Translations under genes and position numbers: made by a program
Origin: Streptomyces sp. NBC_01429
GTDB taxonomy: Bacteria; Actinomycetota; Actinomycetes; Streptomycetales; Streptomycetaceae
DNA: 64,000 bases
Direction: 5' to 3'
NCBI RefSeq assembly: GCF_036231945.1
Contig: NZ_CP109599.1
Location: 1,364,001-1,428,000 of the forward strand
In this document: positions 17,618 through 26,754 of the stretch, piece after piece
How the letters are laid out: each line of letters begins with the position of its first letter
Numbering within the stretch: position 1 is the stretch's first letter
The notes under the pieces: generated by a model
Seen by the model: only the letters and a program-made list of their open reading frames with translations
Database searches by the model: none
Told to the model about the DNA's origin: nothing

Positions 17618-18874
17618 ATGCCATCCGCGACACTGCCGCGGTTCGACCTCAAGGGCTGGGACAGGAAGGACATCGCCGACCCGTACCCGGTGTACCGGCG
17701 CTACCGGGAGAGCGCGCCCGTCCATCGCGGAGCGCCGGGCACGGGCGGGCCGGAGACCTTCTACGCCTTCTCCTACGACGAGGTCGTCCGGGTGCTGTCC
17801 GGGCCGCGTTTCGGCCGGGACGCGCGCGTGGCGTCCGGCGATCCCGGCACGGTGCCCGTCCCGGTGCCCGCCGAGTACCGGGCCCTGCGGGCCGTCGTCG
17901 AGAACTGGCTGGTGTTCATGGACCCGCCGCGCCACACCGAGCTGCGCTCCCTGCTCGGCACGGAGTTCTCGCCCTCGGTCGTGGCCGGTCTGCGGCCCCG
18001 TATCGCGCAGATCGCGCACGAGCTGCTGGAGCGGCTCGGACGGCAGCGGGAGGCCGACCTCGTCGAGGGCTTCGCCGCGCCGTTCCCCGTCCTCGTCATC
18101 TCCGAACTGCTCGGCATCCCGCGCGAGCACCACGCGTGGCTGCGCGCCAACGCGGTGGCCCTCCAGGAGGCCAGTACCACCCGCTCGCGGGGCGGCACGG
18201 GCGGCTACGCGCGGGCCGAGGCCGCCTCCCGGGAGTTCGCCGGCTACTTCCGGCGGGAGGTGCGCCGACGGCACGGCGACGATCGCGGCGACCTGCTCAC
18301 GCTCCTCGTCCGCGCCCGGGACGGCGGCGCGCCGCTGACCGTGGACGGAATCGTGGGGACCTGCGTCCACCTGCTCACCGCCGGACACGAGACCACCACC
18401 AACTTCCTGGCGAAGGCGGTGCTGGCGCTGCGGGCGCGCCCGAGGGTCCTCGACGAGCTGCGCGCCGCCCCCGAGCTGCCCCCGGGGGCGGTCGAGGAGC
18501 TGCTGCGCCACGATCCGCCGGTGCAGGCGGTGACGCGATGGGCGTACGAGGACACCCGCCTCGGGGCGTACGAGGTGCGGCGCGGCAGCCGCGTGGTCGC
18601 CCTGCTGGGCTCCGCGAACCGGGATCCCGCGCGCTTCCCGCGCCCCGACGACCTGGACGTGCGCCGCCCCGCCGACCGGCATCTGGGCTTCGGCATGGGC
18701 ATCCACTACTGCCTCGGCGCGACGCTGGCCCGCGCCGAGGCCGAGATCGGCCTGAAGGCGCTGCTGGACGGCCTGCCCGGCCTGAGCGGCGGCGGCCAGC
18801 AGGTCGACTACGCCGACGACATGGTCTTCCACGGGCCGTCCCGTCTGGTCCTCACCCTGTCCGACCTCCCGTGA
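17618..18874 (+). CDS. staP: Cytochrome P450 StaP (CYP245-type), aryl-aryl coupling
   Basis: 418 residues. Oxidatively closes the indolocarbazole ring from chromopyrrolic acid, working with StaC. The N-terminus ([11 protein letters not shown], then [15 protein letters not shown]) closely follows the StaP sequence I remember. I-helix [10 protein letters not shown], ExxR in [10 protein letters not shown], heme loop [15 protein letters not shown] 17618 has an AAGGAG site, 59 bp after staD. The electron partners are not in the window. Confidence 0.93.
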   Translation: MPSATLPRFDLKGWDRKDIADPYPVYRRYRESAPVHRGAPGTGGPETFYAFSYDEVVRVLSGPRFGRDARVASGDPGTVPVPVPAEYRALRAVVENWLVFMDPPRHTELRSLLGTEFSPSVVAGLRPRIAQIAHELLERLGRQREADLVEGFAAPFPVLVISELLGIPREHHAWLRANAVALQEASTTRSRGGTGGYARAEAASREFAGYFRREVRRRHGDDRGDLLTLLVRARDGGAPLTVDGIVGTCVHLLTAGHETTTNFLAKAVLALRARPRVLDELRAAPELPPGAVEELLRHDPPVQAVTRWAYEDTRLGAYEVRRGSRVVALLGSANRDPARFPRPDDLDVRRPADRHLGFGMGIHYCLGATLARAEAEIGLKALLDGLPGLSGGGQQVDYADDMVFHGPSRLVLTLSDLP

Positions 18875-18915
18875 CCCGCGGCGGCCCACCGGCACCGCAC
18901 GAAAAGAAGGCACGT

Positions 18916-19743
18916 ATGACGCAGCAGTCCGACACCGCCCCCGACTCCGTCGGCCAGGCGTACGACCAGTTCGCCGACGCCGGCGCCACGACCGCCCTGG
19001 GCGGCAACATCCACGTGGGTTACTGGGACGACGGCCACGACGTCCCGATCGACGAGGCCACCGACCGGCTCACCGACCTCGTCGCCGGGCGGCTCGCCCT
19101 CCGGCCGGGGCAGCGGCTCCTGGACGTGGGCTGCGGCAACGGCGATCCGGCGCTGCGCGTCGCGGGAGCGCACGACGTACACGTGACCGGCATCACCGTC
19201 AGCCGACAGCAGCTCGCCCAGGCGGCGGAGCGGGCGGACGGCTCCGCCGCGCGCGGCCGGGTCTCCTTCCGGTTCGCCGACGCCATGGACCTCCCCTTCG
19301 AGGACGGTTCCTTCGACGGGGCCTGGGCGATCGAATCGCTGCTGCACATGCCCGACCAGGCGACCGCCCTGGCACGGATCCACCGGGCCGTGCGCCCCGG
19401 CGGTCTGCTGGTCATCGCCGATCAGTGCCAACGGCAGCCGTTCACCGGCCACGACAGGGCGTTGCTCGACGACATGCTGCGCGTCTATCAGATCGCCGGG
19501 ATCAACACACCCGACGAGCACCGCGCGCGCCTGGCGGAATCAGGCTGGCAGCTGCTGGAGATGACGGACATCAGCGAGCGGGTACGGCCCAGTTACGGGC
19601 ATGTCTCGGCCGCCTTCCGGCAGCTCGCCGCCTCACTCGACCCCGCCGCGGCGGAGCACATCGACGCGGCGGCCGACCTGATGGAGACCTTCGGGAAGCA
19701 CCCGCACACCGGCTACGTCCTGATCACCGCGCGGCGGCCCTGA
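18916..19743 (+). CDS. staMA: SAM-dependent methyltransferase, StaMA-like (sugar N-methylation)
   Basis: 275 residues, class I methyltransferase close to RebM. Motif I LDVGCGNGDPALRVA near residue 75, then FADAMDLPFEDGSFDGAW and RPGGLLVIAD. The N-terminal part (NIHVGYWDD, DEATDRLTDLV) is the typical lid of the RebM/StaM group. In staurosporine clusters the gene directly after staP is staMA, the 4'-amine N-methyltransferase. The N- versus O- specificity is inherited from synteny, not proved by sequence. Confidence 0.82.
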   Translation: MTQQSDTAPDSVGQAYDQFADAGATTALGGNIHVGYWDDGHDVPIDEATDRLTDLVAGRLALRPGQRLLDVGCGNGDPALRVAGAHDVHVTGITVSRQQLAQAAERADGSAARGRVSFRFADAMDLPFEDGSFDGAWAIESLLHMPDQATALARIHRAVRPGGLLVIADQCQRQPFTGHDRALLDDMLRVYQIAGINTPDEHRARLAESGWQLLEMTDISERVRPSYGHVSAAFRQLAASLDPAAAEHIDAAADLMETFGKHPHTGYVLITARRP

Positions 19744-19823
19744 TCCGACGGGTGCGGCCGGGCGCGTGCCGGCCGGGCGCACACCGATTCCGTTCCGATG
19801 CCCCGCAGACAGGGAGTCCTTCG

Positions 19824-21263
19824 ATGTCCTCCAGTCTCATCCCACCGCCCGCCGCCGCAGCCGCCACCGCCGTGCGTCCGCGCGAGGACCGCGAGCAGGC
19901 CGACCGTCTCGCTCTGTCGGCCGCGACCGGCCGCGGGGCGCGGCTGCGGACCGAGGACGTGCGCGACTGGCTGGCCGCGCGCCGCCGGGCCAACGTCTTC
20001 CACGTGGAACGCGTACCGTTCGCGGCGCTGGACGAGTGGCACTTCGAGAGCGGCACCGGCAATCTCACGCATCGCAGCGGGCGGTTCTTCACCGTCGAGG
20101 GGATGCATGTGGTGGAACGCGACGGCCCGCACGGCGACGGCCCCAGGCGGGAGTGGCAGCAGCCGGTCATCAGACAGCCCGAGGTCGGCATCCTGGGCAT
20201 CCTGGCCAAGGAGTTCGACGGAGTGCTGCACTTCCTGATGCAGGCCAAGATGGAGCCGGGCACGCCCAATCTGTTGCAGCTCTCCCCGACCGTGCAGGCC
20301 ACCCGCAGCAACTACACCAGGGCCCACCGGGGTACGGAAGTGAAGCTCATCGACGCCTTCTTCCGGCCCGACCCCGACCGTGTCATCGTCGACGTCCTCC
20401 AGTCGGAGCAGGGCTCGTGGTTCTTCCACAAGTCCAACCGCAACATGATCGTCGAGACCTTCGACGAGGTCCCCGAACTGGACGACTTCCGCTGGCTCAC
20501 CCTCGGCCAGATCGCCGAACTGCTGCACGTGGACGACCTGATCAACATGAATGCCAGGACCGTGCTGTCCTGTCTGCCGGCCCGCGACCGGACGTCCGGC
20601 GCGCTGCTCTCCGACGTCCAGTTGCTGTCGTGGTTCACCGGCGAGCGCTCCCGTCACGACGTGCGCGCCCGGCGCATTCCGCTCGCCTCGGTGCGCGGCT
20701 GGCGGCAGGGCGCCGAGACGATCGAGCACGAGGACGGCCGCTACTTCAGGATCGCCGCCGTCTCCGTACGGGCCGGCAACCGCGAAGTGGTCAGCTGGAC
20801 ACAGCCGTTGCTCGAACCCGTCGGCGTGGGCATCGCGGCGTTCCTCGTGCGCGAGATCGACGGGGTACGGCACGTGCTGGTGCACGCGCGGGCCGAGGGC
20901 GGCTGTCTGGACACGGTCGAGCTGGCCCCGACCGTTCAGTGCACGCCCGGCAACTACGCCCACCTCCCGGTGGAGAACCGTCCGCGCTTCCTCGACGCCG
21001 TCCTCAACGCCCCCTCGTCGCACATCCGTTACCAGGCCGTCCACTCCGAGGAGGGCGGACGGTTCCTGAACGCCAGGAACCGGTATCTCGCCGTCGACGC
21101 CGACGGGAGCGAGGCCGCGCTCGACCCGCCCCCCGGCTATACGTGGGCCACCCCGGCCCAGCTCAGCGCCCTCACCCGGCACGGCCACTATCTCAACGTC
21201 GAGGCCCGCACCCTGCTGGCCTGCCTCAACGCCACGGCGACGCGTCCCCGGGAAGGGGTGTGA
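19824..21263 (+). CDS. staJ: NDP-hexose 2,3-dehydratase, StaJ-like
   Basis: 479 residues of the EvaA/TylX3 type, removing the C-2 hydroxyl from NDP-4-keto-6-deoxyglucose. The protein is an internal tandem duplication. Each half carries a Gly-x-Leu/Ile strand series then LAPTVQ or LSPTVQ followed by an N-Y motif (LQLSPTVQATRSNYTRAH and VELAPTVQCTPGNYAHL), then an F/V-QSEQG or HSEEG segment (LQSEQGSWFFH, VHSEEGGRFLNARNRY). ATG 19824 follows AGGGAG. One base separates its stop from the staK start. Confidence 0.88.
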   Translation: MSSSLIPPPAAAAATAVRPREDREQADRLALSAATGRGARLRTEDVRDWLAARRRANVFHVERVPFAALDEWHFESGTGNLTHRSGRFFTVEGMHVVERDGPHGDGPRREWQQPVIRQPEVGILGILAKEFDGVLHFLMQAKMEPGTPNLLQLSPTVQATRSNYTRAHRGTEVKLIDAFFRPDPDRVIVDVLQSEQGSWFFHKSNRNMIVETFDEVPELDDFRWLTLGQIAELLHVDDLINMNARTVLSCLPARDRTSGALLSDVQLLSWFTGERSRHDVRARRIPLASVRGWRQGAETIEHEDGRYFRIAAVSVRAGNREVVSWTQPLLEPVGVGIAAFLVREIDGVRHVLVHARAEGGCLDTVELAPTVQCTPGNYAHLPVENRPRFLDAVLNAPSSHIRYQAVHSEEGGRFLNARNRYLAVDADGSEAALDPPPGYTWATPAQLSALTRHGHYLNVEARTLLACLNATATRPREGV

Positions 21264-21264
21264 C

Positions 21265-22266
21265 ATGACGCGCACACCGGCGGCCCCCGGACCGCTGATC
21301 ACCGTGCTCGGCGCCTCGGGCTTCGTGGGCTCGGCCGTCATCCGCGCACTGGCGCGCCGTCCGATCCGGCTGCGGGCGGTGGCGCGCCGGCCGAGCGAGC
21401 CGGTCCCCGGCCCGGCCGGGACCACCGTCGTCACCGCCGATCTCACCGACCGGGCGGCGCTCGCCGAGGCGGTCGCGGGATCGGACGCGGTGGTGCATCT
21501 GCTCCTGGCGGACGGCGGGTGGCGGGCGGCCGAGAGCGAGCCAAGCGCCGAGCGCGTGAACGTGGGGGTGATGCGGGACCTGCTCGACGTGCTGCGGCCG
21601 GGCACCGACGGCGCGGCGCCCCCGCTGCTGGTGTACGGCGGCGCCGCCTCGCAGGTCGGCACACCGCCGCGCGAGCCGCTCGACGGCAGCGAGCCCGACC
21701 ATCCCGAAACCGCCTACGACCGGCAGAAACTGACGGCGGAACACCTCCTGAAGAAGGCCACCGCCGAGGGCCGGGTGCGCGGCATCAGCCTGCGCCTGCC
21801 CACGGTGTTCGGCGAGAGCGCGGCGCCCGGCGCCGCCGACCGCGGTGTCGTGTCCGCCATGGCGCGGCGGGCGCTGGCGGGCGAGACGCTCACCATGTGG
21901 CACGACGGCACCGTACGGCGCGATCTGGTCCATGTCGACGATGTGGCGGCGGCGTTCACGGCGGCGCTCGACCACCCGGACCCGCTGGTGGGCGGCCACT
22001 GGCTGATCGGCGCCGGCCGGGGCGACGCGCTCGGCGACGTCTTCCGGCTCGTCGCCCGGACCGTGTCCGACCACACCGGGCGGCCCCCCGTACCCGTGGT
22101 GTGCGTCAGTCCGCCCTCGCACGCGCCCGTGACGGACTTCCGCAGCGTGACCATCGACTCCTCCCCGTTCCGGGCCGCCACCGGCTGGCGCCCCCGGACA
22201 TCGCTCCCCGAAGGGGTGCGCCGCACGGTCGCCGCCCTGGCCCGGCACCAACAGGAGAGCCGGTGA
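21265..22266 (+). CDS. staK: NDP-hexose 4-ketoreductase, StaK-like (extended SDR)
   Basis: 333 residues. NAD(P)-binding GASGFVGSAVIRAL at the N-terminus and YDRQKLTAE (YxxxK catalytic pair) near residue 150. The NDP-sugar epimerase/dehydratase/reductase family fits the C-4 keto reduction in the deoxyaminosugar route. Tightly coupled to staJ (1 bp gap). Other SDR roles are possible, but the complete sugar set around it makes 4-ketoreductase the natural place. Confidence 0.82.
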   Translation: MTRTPAAPGPLITVLGASGFVGSAVIRALARRPIRLRAVARRPSEPVPGPAGTTVVTADLTDRAALAEAVAGSDAVVHLLLADGGWRAAESEPSAERVNVGVMRDLLDVLRPGTDGAAPPLLVYGGAASQVGTPPREPLDGSEPDHPETAYDRQKLTAEHLLKKATAEGRVRGISLRLPTVFGESAAPGAADRGVVSAMARRALAGETLTMWHDGTVRRDLVHVDDVAAAFTAALDHPDPLVGGHWLIGAGRGDALGDVFRLVARTVSDHTGRPPVPVVCVSPPSHAPVTDFRSVTIDSSPFRAATGWRPRTSLPEGVRRTVAALARHQQESR

Positions 22267-22301
22267 GGGCAACCACCTCCGATTTCCGGAAAGGCTGATA
22301 C

Positions 22302-23411
22302 ATGACCACGCGTGTATGGGACTACCTGGCGGAGTACGACAACGAGCGTCAGGACATCCTCGACGCCGTAGAGACGGTCTTCGGTTCGGGGCAGCTCGTG
22401 CTCGGCGAGAGCCTGCGCGGGTTCGAGGCGGAGTTCGCCGCCCACCACGGGGTGGGCCACTGCGTCGGAGTCGACAACGGCACGAACGCGATCAAGCTCG
22501 GACTCCAGGCGCTGGGCGTCGGACCGGGCGACGAGGTGATCACGGTGTCGAACACCGCGGCGCCGACCGTGGTCGCCATCGACTCCACCGGCGCCACCCC
22601 CGTCTTCGTCGACATCCGCGCGGACGACTTCCTCATGGACACCGGCCAGGTGGCGGCGGCGATCACCGACCGCACGCGGTGCCTCCTCCCGGTGCACCTG
22701 TACGGACAGTGCGTGGACCTGGCCCCCCTGAAGGAGCTGGCCACCCGGCACGGCCTGGTCGTCCTGGAGGACTGCGCCCAGGCACACGGAGCCCGGCAGG
22801 GCGGTACGCCGGCGGGCGCGACCGGTGACGCGGCCGCGTTCTCCTTCTACCCGACCAAGGTCCTCGGCGCGTACGGCGACGGCGGCGCGGTGATCACCTC
22901 GGACGCGTCCGTGGCGCACCGGTTGCGGCGGCTGCGGTACTACGGCATGGACGACCGCTACTACACCCTGGAGACCCCGGCCCACAACAGCCGCCTGGAC
23001 GAGGTCCAGGCCGAGATCCTGCGGCGCAAGCTCGGGCGGCTCGACACCTACATCGCCGGCCGCCGGGCCGTCGCGCGGCGCTACGCCGACGGTCTCGCCG
23101 GCACCGGCCTCGAACTCCCGCGCACCGCACCGGGCAACGAGCACGTGTACTACGTGTACGTGGTGCGCCATCCCCGGCGCGACGCCGTCATCGAGCGCCT
23201 CAAGGCGTACGACATCCAGCTGAACATCAGCTACCCGTGGCCGGTGCACACCATGACCGGCTTCGCGCACCTCGGGTACGGCAAGGGCTCGCTCCCGGTC
23301 ACCGAGGCGCTGGCCGGCGAGATCTTCTCGCTGCCGATGTATCCCGCGCTCTCCGCCGACCTCCAGGACAAGGTCATCCACGCGGTGCGCGAGGTGCTGA
23401 CCACGCTGTGA
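22302..23411 (+). CDS. staI: NDP-hexose 3-aminotransferase, StaI-like (DegT/DnrJ/EryC1)
   Basis: 369 residues, PLP enzyme. Cofactor region [17 protein letters not shown], aspartate in [11 protein letters not shown], and the Schiff-base lysine in [17 protein letters not shown]. It adds the 3-amino group to the NDP-keto sugar, giving the nitrogen later methylated by StaMA. ATG 22302 lies after a GGAAAGG site, 35 bp from staK. Confidence 0.9.
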   Translation: MTTRVWDYLAEYDNERQDILDAVETVFGSGQLVLGESLRGFEAEFAAHHGVGHCVGVDNGTNAIKLGLQALGVGPGDEVITVSNTAAPTVVAIDSTGATPVFVDIRADDFLMDTGQVAAAITDRTRCLLPVHLYGQCVDLAPLKELATRHGLVVLEDCAQAHGARQGGTPAGATGDAAAFSFYPTKVLGAYGDGGAVITSDASVAHRLRRLRYYGMDDRYYTLETPAHNSRLDEVQAEILRRKLGRLDTYIAGRRAVARRYADGLAGTGLELPRTAPGNEHVYYVYVVRHPRRDAVIERLKAYDIQLNISYPWPVHTMTGFAHLGYGKGSLPVTEALAGEIFSLPMYPALSADLQDKVIHAVREVLTTL

Positions 23412-23449
23412 CACCCAGTCCCGCCGTCCACCGAGCCATGGGAGCCGAT

Positions 23450-24094
23450 GTGAAAGTACGCGAACTCGCCGTCGAGGGAGCACTCGAATTCACCCCCAGC
23501 GTCTTCCCCGACGACCGGGGCCTGTTCCTCTCGCCGTTCCAGGAGGAGGCGTTCACCGAGGCGCACGGCGCCCCCCTCTTCCGCGTCGCGCAGACCAACC
23601 ACAGTGTGTCCCGGCGCGGCGTGGTGCGGGGAATCCACTACACCGCGACGCCGCCCGGTACCGCGAAGTACGTCTACTGCGCACGCGGCAGCGCCCTGGA
23701 CATCGTGGTCGACATCAGGGTCGGCTCGCCCACGTTCGGCGCGTGGGACAGCGTGCTGATGGACCAGCGGGACCACCGGACGAGCTATTTCCCGGTGGGA
23801 GTGGGCCACGCGTTCGTGGCACTGGAGGACGACACCGTCATGTCGTACATGCTCTCCGGGAGTTACGTCGCGGAGCACGAACTCGCCCTGTCCGTCCTCG
23901 ATCCGGCGCTCGGGCTGCCCCTCACCGCCGGCGAGCCGGTCCTCTCCGCGCGGGACCGCGCGGCGCTCACGCTCGCCGAGGCGCGGGAGCGGGGCCTGCT
24001 GCCCGACTACGAACGGTGCCGGGAGATCGAGCGGGGACGGCTCCCGGACACCGCGGGGGTCGCGGACGCCCGGCCCCCCGGCCCGCGCGGCTGA
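23450..24094 (+). CDS. staE: NDP-4-keto-6-deoxyhexose 5- (or 3,5-) epimerase, StaE-like
   Basis: 214 residues of the RmlC family. RmlC marks: FPDDRGLF, the histidine in RGIHYT following SRRGVV, the YVYCARGSALDIVVDIRVGSPTFG strand pair and FPVGVGHAFVAL. It sets the L-configuration of the aminosugar. GTG 23450 is chosen because a GGGAG site sits 6 nt before it. An in-frame ATG at 23438 has none. Confidence 0.87.
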   Translation: MKVRELAVEGALEFTPSVFPDDRGLFLSPFQEEAFTEAHGAPLFRVAQTNHSVSRRGVVRGIHYTATPPGTAKYVYCARGSALDIVVDIRVGSPTFGAWDSVLMDQRDHRTSYFPVGVGHAFVALEDDTVMSYMLSGSYVAEHELALSVLDPALGLPLTAGEPVLSARDRAALTLAEARERGLLPDYERCREIERGRLPDTAGVADARPPGPRG

Positions 24095-24173
24095 CCGCCG
24101 CGCCCGACCACCACCCTCCCGTACCGCCGTTCTCGTACCACCGTCCCGCACCACGAACCGAAAGGCCGTTGCC

Positions 24174-25016
24174 ATGACCGAATCCACCCGGACCCTGCCC
24201 GTACCGGGAGCCGTCGGAGAGCTGTACGACCGGCTGACCCTGAGCGCGATGCACGACGGCAGCTTCAACCCCAACGTGCACATCGGCTACTGGGACACAC
24301 CGGACTCCAGGGCCACCATCGAGGAGGCGATGGACCGGCTCACCGATGTGTTCACCGACTGGCTGAAGGTGGACGGTTCGTCCCACGTCCTCGACCTGGG
24401 CTGCGGGGTGGGCGGTCCCGGTCTGCGGGTCGTCGCGCACACCGGCGCGCGGGTCACCGGCATCAGCATCAGCGAGGAACAGATCAAGACCGCCAACCGG
24501 CTCGCGGACGAGGCCGGGCTCGCCGACCGGGCCGTGTTCCAGCACGGCGACGCGATGAAACTCCCCTTCGCCGAGGGGTCGTTCGACGCCGTGATGGCCC
24601 TGGAGTCGCTCTGCCACATGCCGGACCGGCAGCAGGTGCTCACCGACGTGGCCCGGGTGCTCGTCCCCGGCGGCCGGATCGTCCTGACCGACGTGTTCGA
24701 GCGCCACCCGCGCAAGGCGGTACGGCACCCCGGCATCGACAAGTTCTGCCGCGACCTGATGTCCACCACCGCCGACATCGACGACTACGTGGCGCTGCTG
24801 CACCGGTCCGGTCTGCGGCTGCGCGGCATCCTCGACATCACGGAGCAGACCACGCTGCGCCTCGCCGAGGAGCTGGCCAAGGTGGCGACGGCGGAGGACC
24901 GCCCCGCGGCCATGAACGAGGGCAACTTCGACTTCACCGACGACGCCTTCCGGCCGTCCGACCTGGCGGGGGTCGACGACTTCGGCTGCCTCCTGGTCAT
25001 CGCGGAACGCCCATGA
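24174..25016 (+). CDS. staMB: SAM-dependent methyltransferase, StaMB-like (sugar O-methylation)
   Basis: 280 residues, homologous to the StaMA product in this cluster: NVHIGYWDTPDSRATIEEAMDRLTDV, motif I LDLGCGVGGPGLRVV, then HGDAMKLPFAEGSFDAVMALES and VPGGRIVLTD. By position after staE it corresponds to StaMB, the 3'-O-methyltransferase acting last. The two methyltransferases likely arose by duplication. Which does which here is inferred from synteny. ATG 24174 has an AAAGG site. Confidence 0.82.
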   Translation: MTESTRTLPVPGAVGELYDRLTLSAMHDGSFNPNVHIGYWDTPDSRATIEEAMDRLTDVFTDWLKVDGSSHVLDLGCGVGGPGLRVVAHTGARVTGISISEEQIKTANRLADEAGLADRAVFQHGDAMKLPFAEGSFDAVMALESLCHMPDRQQVLTDVARVLVPGGRIVLTDVFERHPRKAVRHPGIDKFCRDLMSTTADIDDYVALLHRSGLRLRGILDITEQTTLRLAEELAKVATAEDRPAAMNEGNFDFTDDAFRPSDLAGVDDFGCLLVIAERP

Positions 25017-25047
25017 GCGGGACCGACGGCGAGAGGGCGGGGGCGAC

Positions 25048-26703
25048 ATGACACGTTCCGGAGAGCGGACCGACGTGCTGATCGTGGGCGGCGGCCCGGT
25101 CGGGATGGCGCTGGGGCTGGACCTGGCGTACCGCGGGATCGGCTGCGTGGTCGCCGACGCCGGTGACGGAACCGTCCGGCACCCCAAGGTGAGCACGATC
25201 GGTCCGCGGTCGATGGAGCTGTTCCGCCGCTGGGGTGTCGCGGACGCCGTCCGCGGCGCCGGATGGCCGGCCGACCACCCCCTGGACATCGCCTGGGTGA
25301 CCAGGGTCGGCGGCCACGAGGTCTTCCGGTACCGGCGCGGAACGGCCGGGAACCGCCCGGCGTTCGCGCACACCCCCGAGCCCGACCAGATGTGCCCGGC
25401 GCACTGGCTGAATCCGGTGCTGGCGCGGGCGGTGGGCGTCCACCCGGACGGTCCGCTGCGGCTCCGTACCACCATCGACCGCGTGCGGCGGGCCGACGGC
25501 CATGTCGACGCCACCCTCACCGACCACGCCACCGGCACGACCGGCGGCATCCGGGCGCGGTTCCTGGTCGCCTGCGACGGCGCCGCCTCCCCCATCCGCG
25601 CGGCCTGCGGCATCGGCGCCCCGGCGCGCCACCGTACGCAGGTCTTCCGCAACATCCTCTTCCGCGCCCCCGAGCTGAAGGAGCGGCTCGGCGACCGCGC
25701 CGCCCTCGTCCACTTCCTCATGCTCTCGTCCACACTGCGCTTCCCCATGCGCTCGCTGAACGGCAGCGACCTGTACAACCTGGTGGTGAGCGCGGACGGC
25801 GACGCCGGCGGCGGCGACGCGCTGGCGCTGATCCGCGCCGCCCTCGCCCTCGACACCCCGGTGGAGCTGCTGAGCGACGGCGCGTGGCATCTCACCCACC
25901 GGGTCGCCGACCGGTACCGGGCCGGGCCCGTCTTCCTCGCCGGCGACGCCGCGCACACACTGGCGCCCGCCGGCGGCTTCGGGCTCAACACCGGCATCGG
26001 TGACGCCGCGGACCTGAGCTGGAAGCTCGCCGCCACGCTGGACGGCTGGGCCGGGCGCCACCTGCTCGACACGTACGAGACCGAGCGCAGACCGATCGCG
26101 CTGGCGAGCCTGGAGGAGGCCAACCTCAACCTTCAGCGCACCATGCGCAGACAGGTGCCGCCGGAGATCCATCTGGACGGGCCCGAGGGCGAACGGGCCC
26201 GTGCGGAGATGGCGAAGCGGCTGGAGAGCGGCGGCGCACAGCGGGAGTTCGACGCCCCGGAGATCCACTTCGGGCAGCGCTACCGATCCCCCGCCGTCAT
26301 CGAGGATCCCGGCGTGCCGGTGCGCCGCGGCAGGCCGGACGCCGGCTGGCGGCCCGGCAGCGAGCCGGGCTACCGGGCCGCGCACGCGTGGTGGGACGCC
26401 ACCGCCTCCACGCTCGACCTGTTCGGGCGCGGGTTCGTCCTGCTGCGCTTCGCCGAGCACGGCGGACTTGAGGGAAGCACCGAACTCGCCGGTGTGGAGC
26501 GGGCGTTCGCCGAGCGAGGGGTGCCGCTGACCGTGCGCGGCGGGGGCGGCGCGGAGGTCGCCAAGCTCTACGAGCGCGCCTTCGTGCTGGTCCGCCCCGA
26601 CGGTCATGTGGCGTGGCGCGGCGACGAACTGCCCGGGGACCCGGCGGCGTTCGTCGACACGGTGCGGGGCGAGCGGGCCGAGGCGGTGCGCGGCGGCCCG
26701 TAA
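25048..26703 (+). CDS. staC: FAD-dependent StaC/RebC-type oxygenase
   Basis: 551 residues of the PHBH-like aromatic hydroxylase family. FAD motifs: IVGGGPVGM at 12-20, ACDGAAS at 175-181, FLAGDAAHTLAPAGGFGLNTGIGDA. The C-terminal ~110 residues form the thioredoxin-like domain of this group. StaC directs the StaP reaction to the single-carbonyl aglycone K252c, RebC to the dicarbonyl one. Residue 221 is Val, as I recall for StaC (RebC has Phe at the matching 216). Residue 244 is Asn, where I recall Thr in StaC and Arg in RebC. Last gene of the operon, with a hairpin just beyond it. Confidence 0.9.
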   Translation: MTRSGERTDVLIVGGGPVGMALGLDLAYRGIGCVVADAGDGTVRHPKVSTIGPRSMELFRRWGVADAVRGAGWPADHPLDIAWVTRVGGHEVFRYRRGTAGNRPAFAHTPEPDQMCPAHWLNPVLARAVGVHPDGPLRLRTTIDRVRRADGHVDATLTDHATGTTGGIRARFLVACDGAASPIRAACGIGAPARHRTQVFRNILFRAPELKERLGDRAALVHFLMLSSTLRFPMRSLNGSDLYNLVVSADGDAGGGDALALIRAALALDTPVELLSDGAWHLTHRVADRYRAGPVFLAGDAAHTLAPAGGFGLNTGIGDAADLSWKLAATLDGWAGRHLLDTYETERRPIALASLEEANLNLQRTMRRQVPPEIHLDGPEGERARAEMAKRLESGGAQREFDAPEIHFGQRYRSPAVIEDPGVPVRRGRPDAGWRPGSEPGYRAAHAWWDATASTLDLFGRGFVLLRFAEHGGLEGSTELAGVERAFAERGVPLTVRGGGGAEVAKLYERAFVLVRPDGHVAWRGDELPGDPAAFVDTVRGERAEAVRGGP

Positions 26704-26723
26704 CCGGTGAGCACGCGGGACGG

Positions 26724-26746
26724 GCGGCCGGGCGGCGGGCGGCCGC
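26724..26746. terminator. Bidirectional hairpin between staC and transketolase
   Basis: GCGGCCG (26724-26730) pairs with CGGCCGC (26740-26746) around a 9-nt loop. GCGGGA (26715-26720) and TCCCCGC (26747-26753) can extend the stem with a bulge. It sits in the 51-bp gap between convergent stops. Confidence 0.55.
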
Positions 26747-26754
26747 TCCCCGCG

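Noticed and set aside
13848..17633. A 1261-residue open frame on the minus strand across staO/staD
   Set aside because: It is an antisense shadow of staD. Its residues are Arg/Gly/Val/Pro-rich with no domain, as expected from the high-GC third position of the real gene.
23438..23449. Upstream ATG as the start of staE
   Set aside because: The GTG at 23450 has a correctly spaced GGGAG site and begins the conserved RmlC fold. The ATG lacks a ribosome-binding site.
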